Assembly: GCA_030836185.1 (NCBI GenBank)
Contig: JAURQH010000051.1
Coordinates: forward strand, 1 to 64,000
DNA: 64,000 nt
Source of the DNA: Planctomycetota bacterium
GTDB taxonomy: Bacteria; Planctomycetota; Planctomycetia; Planctomycetales; Planctomycetaceae
Direction: 5' to 3'
The notes under the pieces were generated by a model. The model searched no databases, was not told where the DNA came from, and saw only the letters and a list, made by a program, of their open reading frames with translations. The stretch's first letter is position 1; each line of letters starts with the position of its first letter. A program made the position numbers and the translations under genes. Shown here piece after piece: positions 10,344 to 19,102 of the stretch.

Positions 10344-11294
10344 TCGTTGACACTGATCGCGATCAGTGCCCGGATTGAGATGAGGTGTATGTTTTCCTCG
10401 GGCTTTCCTCGGGCCGCGTTTACGAATTTGAAGTCTCGCATAATTGGTCAAAGTAGTGGAGATTAAAAAGCCGAACGTCGTGTGGACGCGCCGCTGTTGT
10501 GGGAGCGATTTCTGAAACATCCCACCCCTCAAGAGTATGAAACGTCATACTCTTGACGATACCCTTGAATACTCTTGAGTAAGTGGTTGATGTGGTTGCG
10601 GTTGCAACATCCTGGCGTTTTACTCCTGAATCGAAGTGATTCCCCTCGCATTCTTAAACAGTGAATGAAAGGAAATAGGAATTAGGAATTAAGTGCTTTG
10701 TGCTTTGGCTAACGCAGCATCTCATAGCAGACCATTCAGAGAGCGGATGCCTGAATGCTGAACGCTATTTTCAGATTGCCAAAGATCGGAGTCTTATTTG
10801 CGGTAGGCTGGGATAGCGAATGCGTATCCCAGCAACAATGTGCGGGATCACAAATGCTGGGTTGCGACTCGCTTCGCTCGACTAACTCCAGCCTACAAGT
10901 TCTATCGAACTCCGAACGCTAACTCTGGTAGAGACGCAATGACAAGAGCAGTTTGAGTTGAACCATTACCCAGTTGACCAATCACAATTCGTTTGGACGC
11001 ATCGAGATTCAGTCTCTGTCGTCGGCCATAGCAGGAGAATGTCACGAAATGAACGTGGTTTTCGTTCTGAGAGACTCGTCGCTTGACCATTTCAACGACC
11101 CGAATCACGAGGGAATGCACTGGATGCCATCATATCACAATTTGCACCCGCATGATGGGGGGATAGAAACTACCGCCTTCGGTCTTGAATCCTCGCTATT
11201 GCTCGGCGACCTCAGTTGCTCTAAAGTCACCCAACCGATCTACCGATCGGTCGGGCTACCCTGCTTAAATGCTTTTCACCGTTCAGCCACCAAC
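10344..11294. other. 950-base non-coding stretch
   Basis: No reading frame here has convincing composition or a ribosome binding site. It contains short direct repeats of ATACTCTTGA near 10538-10578, an AT-rich ATTAGGAATTA motif near 10680, and one copy of a palindromic dispersed element at 10803-10896. The rest shows no structure I can name. Confidence 0.6.
10803..10896. repeat. 94-base palindromic dispersed element, copy 1
   Basis: Bounded by GTAGGCTGG and CCAGCCTAC as terminal inverted repeats. Inside is a perfect 9-base hairpin, GCTGGGATA and TATCCCAGC. The right half, read in reverse, closely matches the left half of the element at 24480-24576, including the GTTAGNCGANCGAAG segment. Probably a non-autonomous mobile or REP-like element. 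Confidence 0.75.
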
Positions 11295-12641
11295 TCACCC
11301 CAATTCAGACAGAGGCTCGTAGCTGTCCACAATGTATTGTGGACGGCCTGAGAAGTCGGGCAGCGTGATCGAATGAGGGTCGAGGCCCATGTGGCGATAG
11401 AGTGAGGCGAAGACTTCGCCGAAGTGGACCGGACGATCCACGGCTTCTCCGCCGAGACGGTCGGTCGCACCGATAACTTGCCCTGTGTTCCAGCCACCGC
11501 CCGCCAATAATCCACAACCCACGCGAGGCCAGTGATCGCGTCCTGCATCTTTGTTGATGCGAGGTGTTCGGCCAAATTCGCCCCAGGCAACCACTGCGAC
11601 ATCTTTGTCCATACCGCGTTCGTAAATGTCTTCAATGAGGGCCGAGAGACCTTGATCGAATTGAGGCAGGTGCGTGTCCTTGAGGCCGTTAAAGTTATTG
11701 GAGTGGAAATCCCAACGCCCAAAGTTCAACGTGACGACACGGGCTCCCGCTTCGACGAGACGCCGGGCGGTCAAAAAGTGTTCCAGGTTACGAGGAGCAC
11801 CGTCGCCGTAATTTTTAGGGTCACCTTTACCGTAACGGTCACGGACTTCTTGTGGCTCTTGTGAGAGGTCCAAGGCATCGGCCAGCTTGCTTGATGTCAA
11901 AATATCGAGCGCCTGTTGATTAAGGCTATCAAGCCCGTCCATCGCTCCGCTGGCATCGATATCACGACGAAGGTTATCCACCGTGGCCAATAAATCTTTT
12001 CGGGTTTGCAAACGCTGTTCGTTAATGCCGTTCAGGACCATGTCTTGCCGACTCGGACCGGAAGGACGAAACGCCGAGTGTCCGACTCCTAAAAATCCGG
12101 GATGTCCGGGAGAGCCGTACGGCGGATGACCGGTATCGGGAGCTAATCCCAAAAAGGGTGGCACCGAAGGATTGGTTGGTCCCTGTAATTGTGAAATGAC
12201 CGAGCCAATCGCCGGCCAGCCACCCGTTGGTTGGTTGCGAAACGATTTGCCCGTGTAACAGATGAACGAGTCATGCGAACCATTGGGAGACCCATACATC
12301 GAACGGATGGGAACAATCTTGTCAGCCACCTTTGCCAGGCCGGGCAGATGCTCACACAATTCCATGCCGGGAACGGTCGTACCAATCGGCTTGAATTCTC
12401 CCCGAATTTCAGCCGGGGCTTCCATCTTCAAGTCATACAAATCCTGATGCCCGGGAGCACCACACATATAGATCATGATGATCGCTTTGTGAGACGATCC
12501 ACCGGCTCGCGATTCGGCACTCAACAACTCTGGCAATGACAGCGTGTTCAATCCACCGAACGCCAATGTTCCGATTTTGAGAGCATCCCGACGAGTGACG
12601 CCATCGCAGTTTTTGTAGGCACGTCCTTGAAGGTTCAGCAT
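11295..12641 (-). CDS. DUF1501 domain-containing protein
   Basis: A 448-residue planctomycete-type protein. A twin-arginine-like stretch (TRRDALKIGTLAFGG) lies near residue 17, then MIYMCGAPGHQDLYDLKMEAP, an alkaline-phosphatase/sulfatase-fold start, and near the end VVAWGEFGRTPRINKDAGRDHWP. DUF1501 proteins are probably exported and are usually paired with DUF1549/DUF1553 cytochrome-like genes, which are absent here. The function of the family is not established; metal-dependent hydrolysis is suggested by the fold. Confidence 0.9.
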   Translation of the reverse strand: MLNLQGRAYKNCDGVTRRDALKIGTLAFGGLNTLSLPELLSAESRAGGSSHKAIIMIYMCGAPGHQDLYDLKMEAPAEIRGEFKPIGTTVPGMELCEHLPGLAKVADKIVPIRSMYGSPNGSHDSFICYTGKSFRNQPTGGWPAIGSVISQLQGPTNPSVPPFLGLAPDTGHPPYGSPGHPGFLGVGHSAFRPSGPSRQDMVLNGINEQRLQTRKDLLATVDNLRRDIDASGAMDGLDSLNQQALDILTSSKLADALDLSQEPQEVRDRYGKGDPKNYGDGAPRNLEHFLTARRLVEAGARVVTLNFGRWDFHSNNFNGLKDTHLPQFDQGLSALIEDIYERGMDKDVAVVAWGEFGRTPRINKDAGRDHWPRVGCGLLAGGGWNTGQVIGATDRLGGEAVDRPVHFGEVFASLYRHMGLDPHSITLPDFSGRPQYIVDSYEPLSELG

Positions 12642-12853
12642 GTGAATATCCGAGGGTAGGTGTTTTGGTGGGAAATCTTGAGGTGGGTATGAGGACTCAT
12701 CGTCAGATCAATCCCTGTTGATTCATTATAACAGCAGATTCCCTCGATGAAAGCGCGATTTTGACCATTCAAATGCCGGGTCGTAGCAGATTCTCAGTCA
12801 GATCTGCGGGATCCCTTGCGAAATCGACTCAATCCACGACATTGTGAAGGCTC

Positions 12854-15385
12854 ATGAACTCCTCCTCATCTCATCACGAATTACCTATTGAAGCGGTTCT
12901 CCCCGAGTTATTAACTCATCTGGAGACTGCCAATTCGGTAGTCCTGCACGCACCGACCGGTGCCGGAAAAACTACTCGGGTGCCTCCCGCGATCTGGAAC
13001 GCCAGCCTCTCTGACGACAAGCAGATCGTCATGCTCGAACCGCGCCGCATTGCCGCACGAGCCGCCTCTCGTCGTATTGCCTCAGAGATGCAGGAATCTC
13101 TCGGCGGTTTGGTCGGTTATCAAGTCCGCTTTGACAGCCGAAAAAGTCAGCAGACCAAACTGTTGACGGTCACCGATGGCATCTTATTACGACGACTGCA
13201 AGACGATCCGTTTCTCGAAGATGTCGGCGTGGTTGTGTTCGATGAATTCCATGAACGGGGTCTCGAAAGTGATGTCTGTCTAGCGATGATTCGTCGTGTA
13301 CAGCAAACGATTCGTCCCGACTTAAAAATCGTTGTCATGTCGGCGACGCTCGATGCGGAACCGATTGCCGAATATTTGGGCGGCTGCCCCATTGTCAAAA
13401 GTGAGGGGCGACAACATCCGGTCGAAGTCAAATATCTCAAACGTCGCGATCAACGCAAGATAGAAGAGCAGATTGCCGCCCAATTGCCGGATGTCTTGAA
13501 TCAAACTCCTGGCGACATCCTCATATTTCTGCCGGGCGTGGGCGAAATCTTTCGGACAGCCCGCGAACTGGAATCGGTTGCCAACAAACACAACTTGAAA
13601 CTCCTGCAACTTTATGGCGACCTGCCTCTCGAAAAGCAGGACGAAGTTCTCGCTCCGTGCCCACAGCGTAAAGTCGTTTTAGCCACCAATGTTGCCGAGT
13701 CGTCCCTCACCATTGACGGCGTAACGGGCGTGATTGATTCCGGGCTCGCTCGCAGTATGCAATTCAATCACGACTTGGGGCTGGACCGGTTAGAACTCGT
13801 CCCGATCTCTCAGGCGAGTGCCGATCAACGAACAGGAAGGGCAGGGCGGACAGCCCCCGGATATTGTCTACGACTCTGGGAACAGGCCCAACATCGACAT
13901 CGTCCCGAACATGACACTGCCGAGATTCATCGCGTGGATCTCTCGGGCGTCTTTCTGCAATTGAAAGTCTGGGGCGAGAGCGATCTGAGTGGGTTTCCGT
14001 GGTTTGAGCCACCGGCTGAGTCTTCTGCCAATCATGCCGAACGGTTGCTGACTCGGTTAGGTGCTCTCGATGAGACCGGTCCGACAATTCTCGGCATCTC
14101 GATGTCTCGATTGCCTGTCACACCAAGACTGGCCCGCTTGCTGGTAGAGGGGCATCGTCGCGGTATTCCCGACAGAATCGCCACTCTCGCCGCGCTGTTA
14201 TCGGAACGCAATCCCTTTCGACCCGCACATCAGGGACGCGCGGGCAAATCACGACACGATGTCAAAGCGACACATTCCGGCCGCTCCGATGTTCTTGATC
14301 TGTTGGACGCCTTTGAAGCGGCCATCGCGGGGCGACCTTATCCTGCCAACTTCGGGAACTTTAATCGTGGAGCGGGCAAAAATATCGAGCGGATTGCGAG
14401 GCAGTTACTACAGATCATCGAGACGTCTTTGAGTTCGGCATCTGGTCAGGATGGCTCAGTGGACAATGCGATTCTCCAATCACTGCTGGCCGCTTATCCC
14501 GACCGATTGGCCAAACGTCGTCAATCGGGAAAACCGAACGCGCTTATGGTGGGAGGTCGCGGCGTGCAACTCTCACCAACATCGGTTGTCCGCGATGCGG
14601 ATCTGTTTCTGTGCGTCGATGTCGATGACAAATCGACCAACGCGCGGGTCCGCCTCGCTTCGGGAGTCGATTTGGATTGGCTCCCCACCGAGTTACTGGA
14701 AACTCGAGACGAAGTCTTCTTTCATCCGACACAAAAACAACTGATGGGACGCCGACGGACTTACTGGGACGATTTGATCCTCGAAGAGTCTCCCATTGCC
14801 GTCCCGAATTCTGCAGCGACGGAAGAAGCACTCTATCAAGCCGCCTGCGGCAACTGGAATCGCATCTTCCCCAAAGAGAACCGGGCCTTCGACCAATTTG
14901 TGGCGCGTGTGCAATCACTGGCCGAATGGTGCCCGGAATTGGAACTGCCAACCATTGATGATGAGACGCTACGTGAAGTGCTTCGCGATTTGTGTCGCAG
15001 TTGCCGATCATTTGAAGAACTGCAAAAAAGCGATTGGCTCGGCACATTGCAGGGGCGTATTGAGTATCAGCAGATACAACAGGTCGATCAACTCGCCCCG
15101 ACACACTGGCAAGCCCCCTCGGGCAAGAGCTACAAGCTGGACTACGAAGCGGGCAAACCACCCGTGTTGGCGATTCGCATTCAGGAACTGTTCGGCCAGC
15201 GTGAGACTCCCGCCATCGCCAATGGACGTGTGCCGTTGCAATTACATTTATTGGCACCCAACATGAGACCGCAACAAATCACCGACGATCTGGCCAGCTT
15301 CTGGCAGAACACCTACCCGCAAGTCCGCAAAGATCTGAGACGCCGATACTCCAAACACGCCTGGCCCGAAGATCCGCTGGCTTGA
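12854..15385 (+). CDS. hrpB: ATP-dependent helicase HrpB
   Basis: A DEAH-box helicase of 843 residues. Visible motifs are Walker A APTGAGKTTRVP near residue 36, the DEFHERG box near 127, SATLDAEP near 162, TNVAESSLTIDGV near 277 and the arginine-finger motif QRTGRAGRTAPG near 320. These are followed by the long HrpB-specific C-terminal region. HrpB proteins are cytoplasmic RNA/DNA helicases whose cellular role is poorly defined. The gene stands alone; the ATG at 12854 is preceded by GAAGGCTC, a weak ribosome binding site. Confidence 0.93.
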   Translation: MNSSSSHHELPIEAVLPELLTHLETANSVVLHAPTGAGKTTRVPPAIWNASLSDDKQIVMLEPRRIAARAASRRIASEMQESLGGLVGYQVRFDSRKSQQTKLLTVTDGILLRRLQDDPFLEDVGVVVFDEFHERGLESDVCLAMIRRVQQTIRPDLKIVVMSATLDAEPIAEYLGGCPIVKSEGRQHPVEVKYLKRRDQRKIEEQIAAQLPDVLNQTPGDILIFLPGVGEIFRTARELESVANKHNLKLLQLYGDLPLEKQDEVLAPCPQRKVVLATNVAESSLTIDGVTGVIDSGLARSMQFNHDLGLDRLELVPISQASADQRTGRAGRTAPGYCLRLWEQAQHRHRPEHDTAEIHRVDLSGVFLQLKVWGESDLSGFPWFEPPAESSANHAERLLTRLGALDETGPTILGISMSRLPVTPRLARLLVEGHRRGIPDRIATLAALLSERNPFRPAHQGRAGKSRHDVKATHSGRSDVLDLLDAFEAAIAGRPYPANFGNFNRGAGKNIERIARQLLQIIETSLSSASGQDGSVDNAILQSLLAAYPDRLAKRRQSGKPNALMVGGRGVQLSPTSVVRDADLFLCVDVDDKSTNARVRLASGVDLDWLPTELLETRDEVFFHPTQKQLMGRRRTYWDDLILEESPIAVPNSAATEEALYQAACGNWNRIFPKENRAFDQFVARVQSLAEWCPELELPTIDDETLREVLRDLCRSCRSFEELQKSDWLGTLQGRIEYQQIQQVDQLAPTHWQAPSGKSYKLDYEAGKPPVLAIRIQELFGQRETPAIANGRVPLQLHLLAPNMRPQQITDDLASFWQNTYPQVRKDLRRRYSKHAWPEDPLA

Positions 15386-15412
15386 GTGAGTATTTTGTGA
15401 GTTGTTTTTTTG

Positions 15413-15449
15413 ACGCAAAGACGCGAAGAGGCAGAGAAACGCAAAGGGA
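15413..15449 (+). repeat. Dispersed ACGCAAAG repeat, copy 1
   Basis: A purine-rich 37-base block, ACGCAAAGACGCGAAGAGG followed by CAGAGAAACGCAAAGGG, just after the hrpB stop. It matches 17701-17737 in the same orientation and, in part, 17931-17953 in reverse. Confidence 0.7.
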
Positions 15450-15474
15450 GGGAAGAGCTCAGAGCACAACCGAA

Positions 15475-16089
15475 TTAGTCTGAACTTTGAAGAATATTTA
15501 TCTTTCTTAGAAAGTTCTCCAAGTCTCGCACAGCATCTGATATGACATTGCTCAAACTACCAATATGAACTCCCTTTTCAGAATAAATATCCGCTTCCAA
15601 CACAGCAGTAGCCTGTCCGTCACCAACAATATTGGGAGTACCATCTTTGCCAAAAAACATTGCCACACATGAGTTGGAACCACCACTCGTTTTTAATTCC
15701 ATACTACGCCTTAAATTTTTGACCTGTGGCTTATCTCCCGTCCAACTTGTGTTTGGTGGCCATCCATGCTCATTAGCGACTCGCAGATCCCTCACAAGGC
15801 TCAGCGCTTTGCTGTGTTCGCGAAATGTGGCATTTATTTCAGAGGGTGTGAGCTGGTATTCATTCTTTCGCTGTTGCAAAATGTCTTGAATTGTCATGAT
15901 ACAACTAAGCAAACTACCCAGATGATTACTCAACTGTTCTGATGACTCACCATTACTAAAGTCATTGAAGAAACCTGCCACTTTTTTAGATGTAAAATGC
16001 ACTCCTCTCAGCTTTGGAATTTCAGTTTCCCTCGATGATTCAAATGCGGTGTACATTCTTCGTATTCTAAACTCCAAGCTGCTTTCCAT
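15475..16089 (-). CDS. Unrecognised 204-residue protein
   Basis: I do not recognise this protein. It opens MESSLEFRIRRMYTAFESSR, has an alpha-helical first half, and ends in a region with SCVAMFFGKDGTPNIVGDGQ and a helical tail (DAVRDLENFLRKINILQ). There is no signal peptide or membrane segment. Its base composition is clearly more AT-rich than that of hrpB and rtcB on either side, which suggests later acquisition. It lies between a dispersed repeat and rtcB, on the rtcB strand. Confidence 0.6.
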   Translation of the reverse strand: MESSLEFRIRRMYTAFESSRETEIPKLRGVHFTSKKVAGFFNDFSNGESSEQLSNHLGSLLSCIMTIQDILQQRKNEYQLTPSEINATFREHSKALSLVRDLRVANEHGWPPNTSWTGDKPQVKNLRRSMELKTSGGSNSCVAMFFGKDGTPNIVGDGQATAVLEADIYSEKGVHIGSLSNVISDAVRDLENFLRKINILQSSD

Positions 16090-16190
16090 TTCAGTTAGGT
16101 CCGTTTATCAAAGAGTAATTGTGCTTTGTTAAAATAGGGCCGCTTCATCAAAGATATCGGCTTTCCGCTTTCCGCCCTCCGCTTTGATTT

Positions 16191-17594
16191 TCAATCTTCC
16201 GCACGGGATCCGTCGCCGCACATCTTCACCATGCGTGGTTCAAAGCGTGCGACTTTTTCGACGAGGTCTTGTTGGGCGTCCATCACTTCGTTGATGTTCT
16301 TGTAGACGCCGGGAACTTCATCGGCTCCCGCCGACAGGATCTCTATTCCCTTCTTGGCCAGGTCATTGCGGACCGCCTTGAAGTTGTAAGTATCCTTGGC
16401 CTTTCGTCGGCTCATTTGACGCCCGGCACCGTGCGACGCCGATGACAACGAATCTTCGTTCCCCAAGCCACGCACAATGTACGCCGGATCGGCCATCGAT
16501 CCGGGAATCACGCCGAGGACACCCTTGCCGGCTGGAGTCGCTCCCTTGCGATGGACGTAAACATCCTCGTCGCGGTGGTTTTCCAACCATGCAAAGTTAT
16601 GGTGGTTTTCAACCATGGCGATGGGATCCAGACCGGCCAACTTAGACACATTGCGATGAATCACATCGTGATTAGCGGCGGCGTAACGGCCCATCAGGTT
16701 CATGCCGTTCCAATAATCCTGACCTTCCTGCGTGTCCATTTCGAGCCACGCGAGACGTCCGAGATCGTCGAACTTGGGCGGCAAGACCGCTCGTGCCATG
16801 TCGCTGTAGGTACTGCACACCGACGCACCGGTCCCCCGGCTGCCCGAATGTGACAACAGCGACAGATACTCACCCGCCTTGAGACCGAGTTCGTCGTCAT
16901 CTTCATCGAGGTACAGGTATCCCCATTCGACAAAGTGATTCCCCGACCCGGAGGTACCGAGTTGTTTCCAGGCTTTGTCTTTATTTTCGCGCGTGATGCG
17001 AGTCACCGACCAGTCCTCGTCCATGACATCGTGTTGGGCTTTTCGCTTCGATTCTTGACCGACACCGAAGACGGTTCCGTTTTCCAGCGCATCACGAAAC
17101 GTATTCTCGTGGTTCGAGAATTCGCTGGGATGGAGATCGTAGACCGTCATCTTCATACGACAGGCGATATCCACACCGACCGCATAGGGACAAATCGCGT
17201 CCTTCAATGCCAACACGCCTCCAATTGGCAAGCCGTACCCGAGATGAGCGTCGGGCATCAGCGCACCGGCGAACGCATTCGGCATCGAACATGCTTGTTC
17301 CATTTGAGCGTGCGCATTGGGATCGATGCCGTCGTTTCCCCAAGTCTGATAATCGACCGGTTCTGGACGGACGAATTCTCGGTCTTCGATCAAGTCTTTG
17401 GAGAGCGCAGCGAGATGTGTGTCCGCCGAAAAAGTTTCTGGTTCTTTCACGCAACGCGCGACGACATCTTTCACGTCAATGCGCAACGGCTTTTCGACAG
17501 TACGGTTGTACTTGGCAATCGACTGCACCGCTTGAGTCGCTGTAGACATGCAATCTTTGGGGACGCCGAGCTTGGCGAGTTGTCGTGGATTCAT
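16191..17594 (-). CDS. rtcB: RtcB family RNA ligase
   Basis: A 467-residue member of the RtcB family, which joins 2',3'-cyclic phosphate or 3'-phosphate RNA ends to 5'-OH ends using GTP and Mn2+. Visible are GVDIACRMKMT near residue 143 (metal-binding Asp and Cys), GTSGSGNHFVEWG near 218, SHSGSRGTG, NHHNFAW and the guanylylation-site histidine in SSASHGAGRQMSRR. It has no intein. The ATG at 17594 follows GAGAGGA at five bases and is preferred to the GTG one codon upstream. No rtcA or rtcR lies beside it. It could serve RNA repair or tRNA maturation. Confidence 0.9.
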   Translation of the reverse strand: MNPRQLAKLGVPKDCMSTATQAVQSIAKYNRTVEKPLRIDVKDVVARCVKEPETFSADTHLAALSKDLIEDREFVRPEPVDYQTWGNDGIDPNAHAQMEQACSMPNAFAGALMPDAHLGYGLPIGGVLALKDAICPYAVGVDIACRMKMTVYDLHPSEFSNHENTFRDALENGTVFGVGQESKRKAQHDVMDEDWSVTRITRENKDKAWKQLGTSGSGNHFVEWGYLYLDEDDDELGLKAGEYLSLLSHSGSRGTGASVCSTYSDMARAVLPPKFDDLGRLAWLEMDTQEGQDYWNGMNLMGRYAAANHDVIHRNVSKLAGLDPIAMVENHHNFAWLENHRDEDVYVHRKGATPAGKGVLGVIPGSMADPAYIVRGLGNEDSLSSASHGAGRQMSRRKAKDTYNFKAVRNDLAKKGIEILSAGADEVPGVYKNINEVMDAQQDLVEKVARFEPRMVKMCGDGSRAED

Positions 17595-17700
17595 CACATT
17601 CCTCTCTCATTTTTGTTCTGTTTCTATTGAAGCAGAAGACACGGAGAGTCTCCAATGGTTCGTTGGCGAAATTGGAGAGTGGATTTAAGTTGACGAATAG

Positions 17701-17737
17701 ACGCAAAGCCGCGAAGAGGCAAAGAAACGCAAAGAGA
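17701..17737 (+). repeat. Dispersed ACGCAAAG repeat, copy 2
   Basis: ACGCAAAGCCGCGAAGAGG followed by CAAAGAAACGCAAAGAGA, nearly identical to the block at 15413. It faces an inverted partial copy at 17931-17953, so the pair brackets about 190 bases holding a long hairpin. Confidence 0.7.
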
Positions 17738-17847
17738 AGGGGGAGGGGGAGTGCTATTTTGAGCCGCTTGCGAGTAAGCCGAGGCTATTTTGCTCAAAAC
17801 AACAGGAAGGCAAGCGGGAGCATGCTCTACGACGACGACACTCACCC

Positions 17848-17924
17848 GTAGCTGAACTCGCAAGAGTTTAGAACCATCAACAGCGGGTTCCACACATCGT
17901 CTGAATTCTTGCGAATCCAGCTAC
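17848..17924. repeat. 77-base long-stem palindrome
   Basis: The arms GTAGCTGAACTCGCAAGAG and, on the other strand, GTAGCTGGATTCGCAAGAA extend to about 25 paired bases with two mismatches, closing a loop of roughly 27 bases (17873-17899). There is no T-run, so it is not a simple terminator. It fills the gap between rtcB and the zinc-ribbon gene, a stretch of about 360 bases with no gene. Confidence 0.75.
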
Positions 17925-17930
17925 TCGATC

Positions 17931-17953
17931 TTTGTCTCTTCGCGGCTTTGCGG
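17931..17953 (-). repeat. Dispersed ACGCAAAG repeat, inverted partial copy 3
   Basis: The reverse strand reads CCGCAAAGCCGCGAAGAGAC, matching the core of the two forward copies. It abuts the 3' end of the zinc-ribbon gene. Confidence 0.6.
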
Positions 17954-17958
17954 AGATC

Positions 17959-18189
17959 TCAACTCTTCTCCAATGATTGTTGATATTTCCGCCAGAGATG
18001 CTGCGGATTGTCGGCTTTCAGTTCCGCATGTCCGCATTCGCCACAAATGTCGGCTTTCAGTTGACCGTAGACTCGCTCTTTGAAGAAAAAGCCTACGCTC
18101 TCACCATACAACACTGCTTTCAGATACCCCCGATCGACAACTCGCACATCAGGAATGATTTTTTCAGAGCCGCATTTTTCGCAGGTCAT
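17959..18189 (-). CDS. Small zinc-ribbon protein
   Basis: A 76-residue protein with CEKCGS at residues 3-8 and CGECGH near residue 49, two CxxC knuckles that should bind one zinc ion. Between them is a basic and aromatic stretch. It resembles many short zinc-ribbon proteins of unknown role. ATG at 18189 is the only plausible start. Confidence 0.7.
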   Translation of the reverse strand: MTCEKCGSEKIIPDVRVVDRGYLKAVLYGESVGFFFKERVYGQLKADICGECGHAELKADNPQHLWRKYQQSLEKS

Positions 18190-18264
18190 GTTTAGTTTTC
18201 CCTAAGTGCCCCCGCGGCTTGTGCCGCACTGCTAATTCCTATTTCCTAACTCCTAACCCCTCCC

Positions 18265-18954
18265 TCATCGACACAAGAACTTTCGTTTGAACGACGAATA
18301 GCAATCCTGCGTGCAATATTTGGTATCGAGCCAGAGATTCTCACACCAGCCGTCACCTTCTGCGCGGACAGGTTCCGGTTTCTCCAGATTCAAGACGTGC
18401 GTTTCGTGGTAGCGGTTGGCCTTGGCGATGCCATTGCGTAACGAACCGGGAGAGACTTTGGGAGGATTTTCAGCCCGCATGATGTCCGACGCCATCAGCG
18501 CATCGGTGACGTATTCCGCACAATGAAGACCTTCACAACGCTTACCGGTGAGATGATGTTTGACCGAGTAGGGGCGACCGAGTTCTTGTTTCAAATGAGA
18601 AACGAACGGCTGCTGCAATTTTTTGTTGAAATCGAACTTCGGCTGATAGACGTGCAGTTCGTCCGGCGCGTTGACCGCAATGTATTTTTCCAATGAAAGT
18701 TTTCGCACACCGACGCCGTTGGTCGATTCGTAAACCATCGGTTTATTGTCTTCCACAACAACGGTGGCGACATGTGTGTATTCCGAACGTGAAAAGACTT
18801 TGACGGCGAGACAGTCGCCCTGACTGAAGAGCAGGGTGCCGGTCTGTACGTCGTCCGCGAGTTGTTCGGCCATGACTTGATGCGATGGGCATACTTCAAC
18901 AGTGGGTGCGGCCGGACTGCCGGCCAAAATGACGGTTGCGAGTAACAGTTGCAT
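18265..18954 (-). CDS. YiiX-like permuted papain-fold (NlpC/P60 superfamily) hydrolase
   Basis: A 229-residue exported protein. The leader MQLLLATVILAGSPAAPT is a signal peptide. After it comes GTLLFSQGDCLAVKVFSRSE, then YTHVATVVVED with the candidate catalytic histidine, and EGLHCAEYVTDALMASD with the candidate nucleophilic cysteine. The histidine-before-cysteine order is that of the permuted YiiX/YaeF branch, which cleaves amide or thioester bonds in lipid or peptide substrates. The C-terminal part has four further cysteines that may form disulfides. The ATG at 18954 follows GGAG at six bases, better than the ATG at 18972. Confidence 0.7.
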   Translation of the reverse strand: MQLLLATVILAGSPAAPTVEVCPSHQVMAEQLADDVQTGTLLFSQGDCLAVKVFSRSEYTHVATVVVEDNKPMVYESTNGVGVRKLSLEKYIAVNAPDELHVYQPKFDFNKKLQQPFVSHLKQELGRPYSVKHHLTGKRCEGLHCAEYVTDALMASDIMRAENPPKVSPGSLRNGIAKANRYHETHVLNLEKPEPVRAEGDGWCENLWLDTKYCTQDCYSSFKRKFLCR

Positions 18955-19102
18955 GAAATTCTCCGTAAACATGCATGGGAATTGAAACTGTCAGAAGGGA
19001 GTTGAGATTGAGATAGTACGCAATTGCCCCGTGATTGGACGACAAAAGTTTGAGAAAATCACGCGAAATTTCAGTATCCTGTTATCTCACAGAACCTTAC
19101 GA

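Noticed and set aside
10902..11351. Short open frames in the non-coding stretch before the DUF1501 gene
   Set aside because: No ribosome site, low-complexity composition and overlap with each other on both strands.
14544..15257. Minus-strand frame of 237 codons opposite hrpB
   Set aside because: Arg/Ser/Pro-rich composition typical of an antisense shadow; hrpB is well supported.
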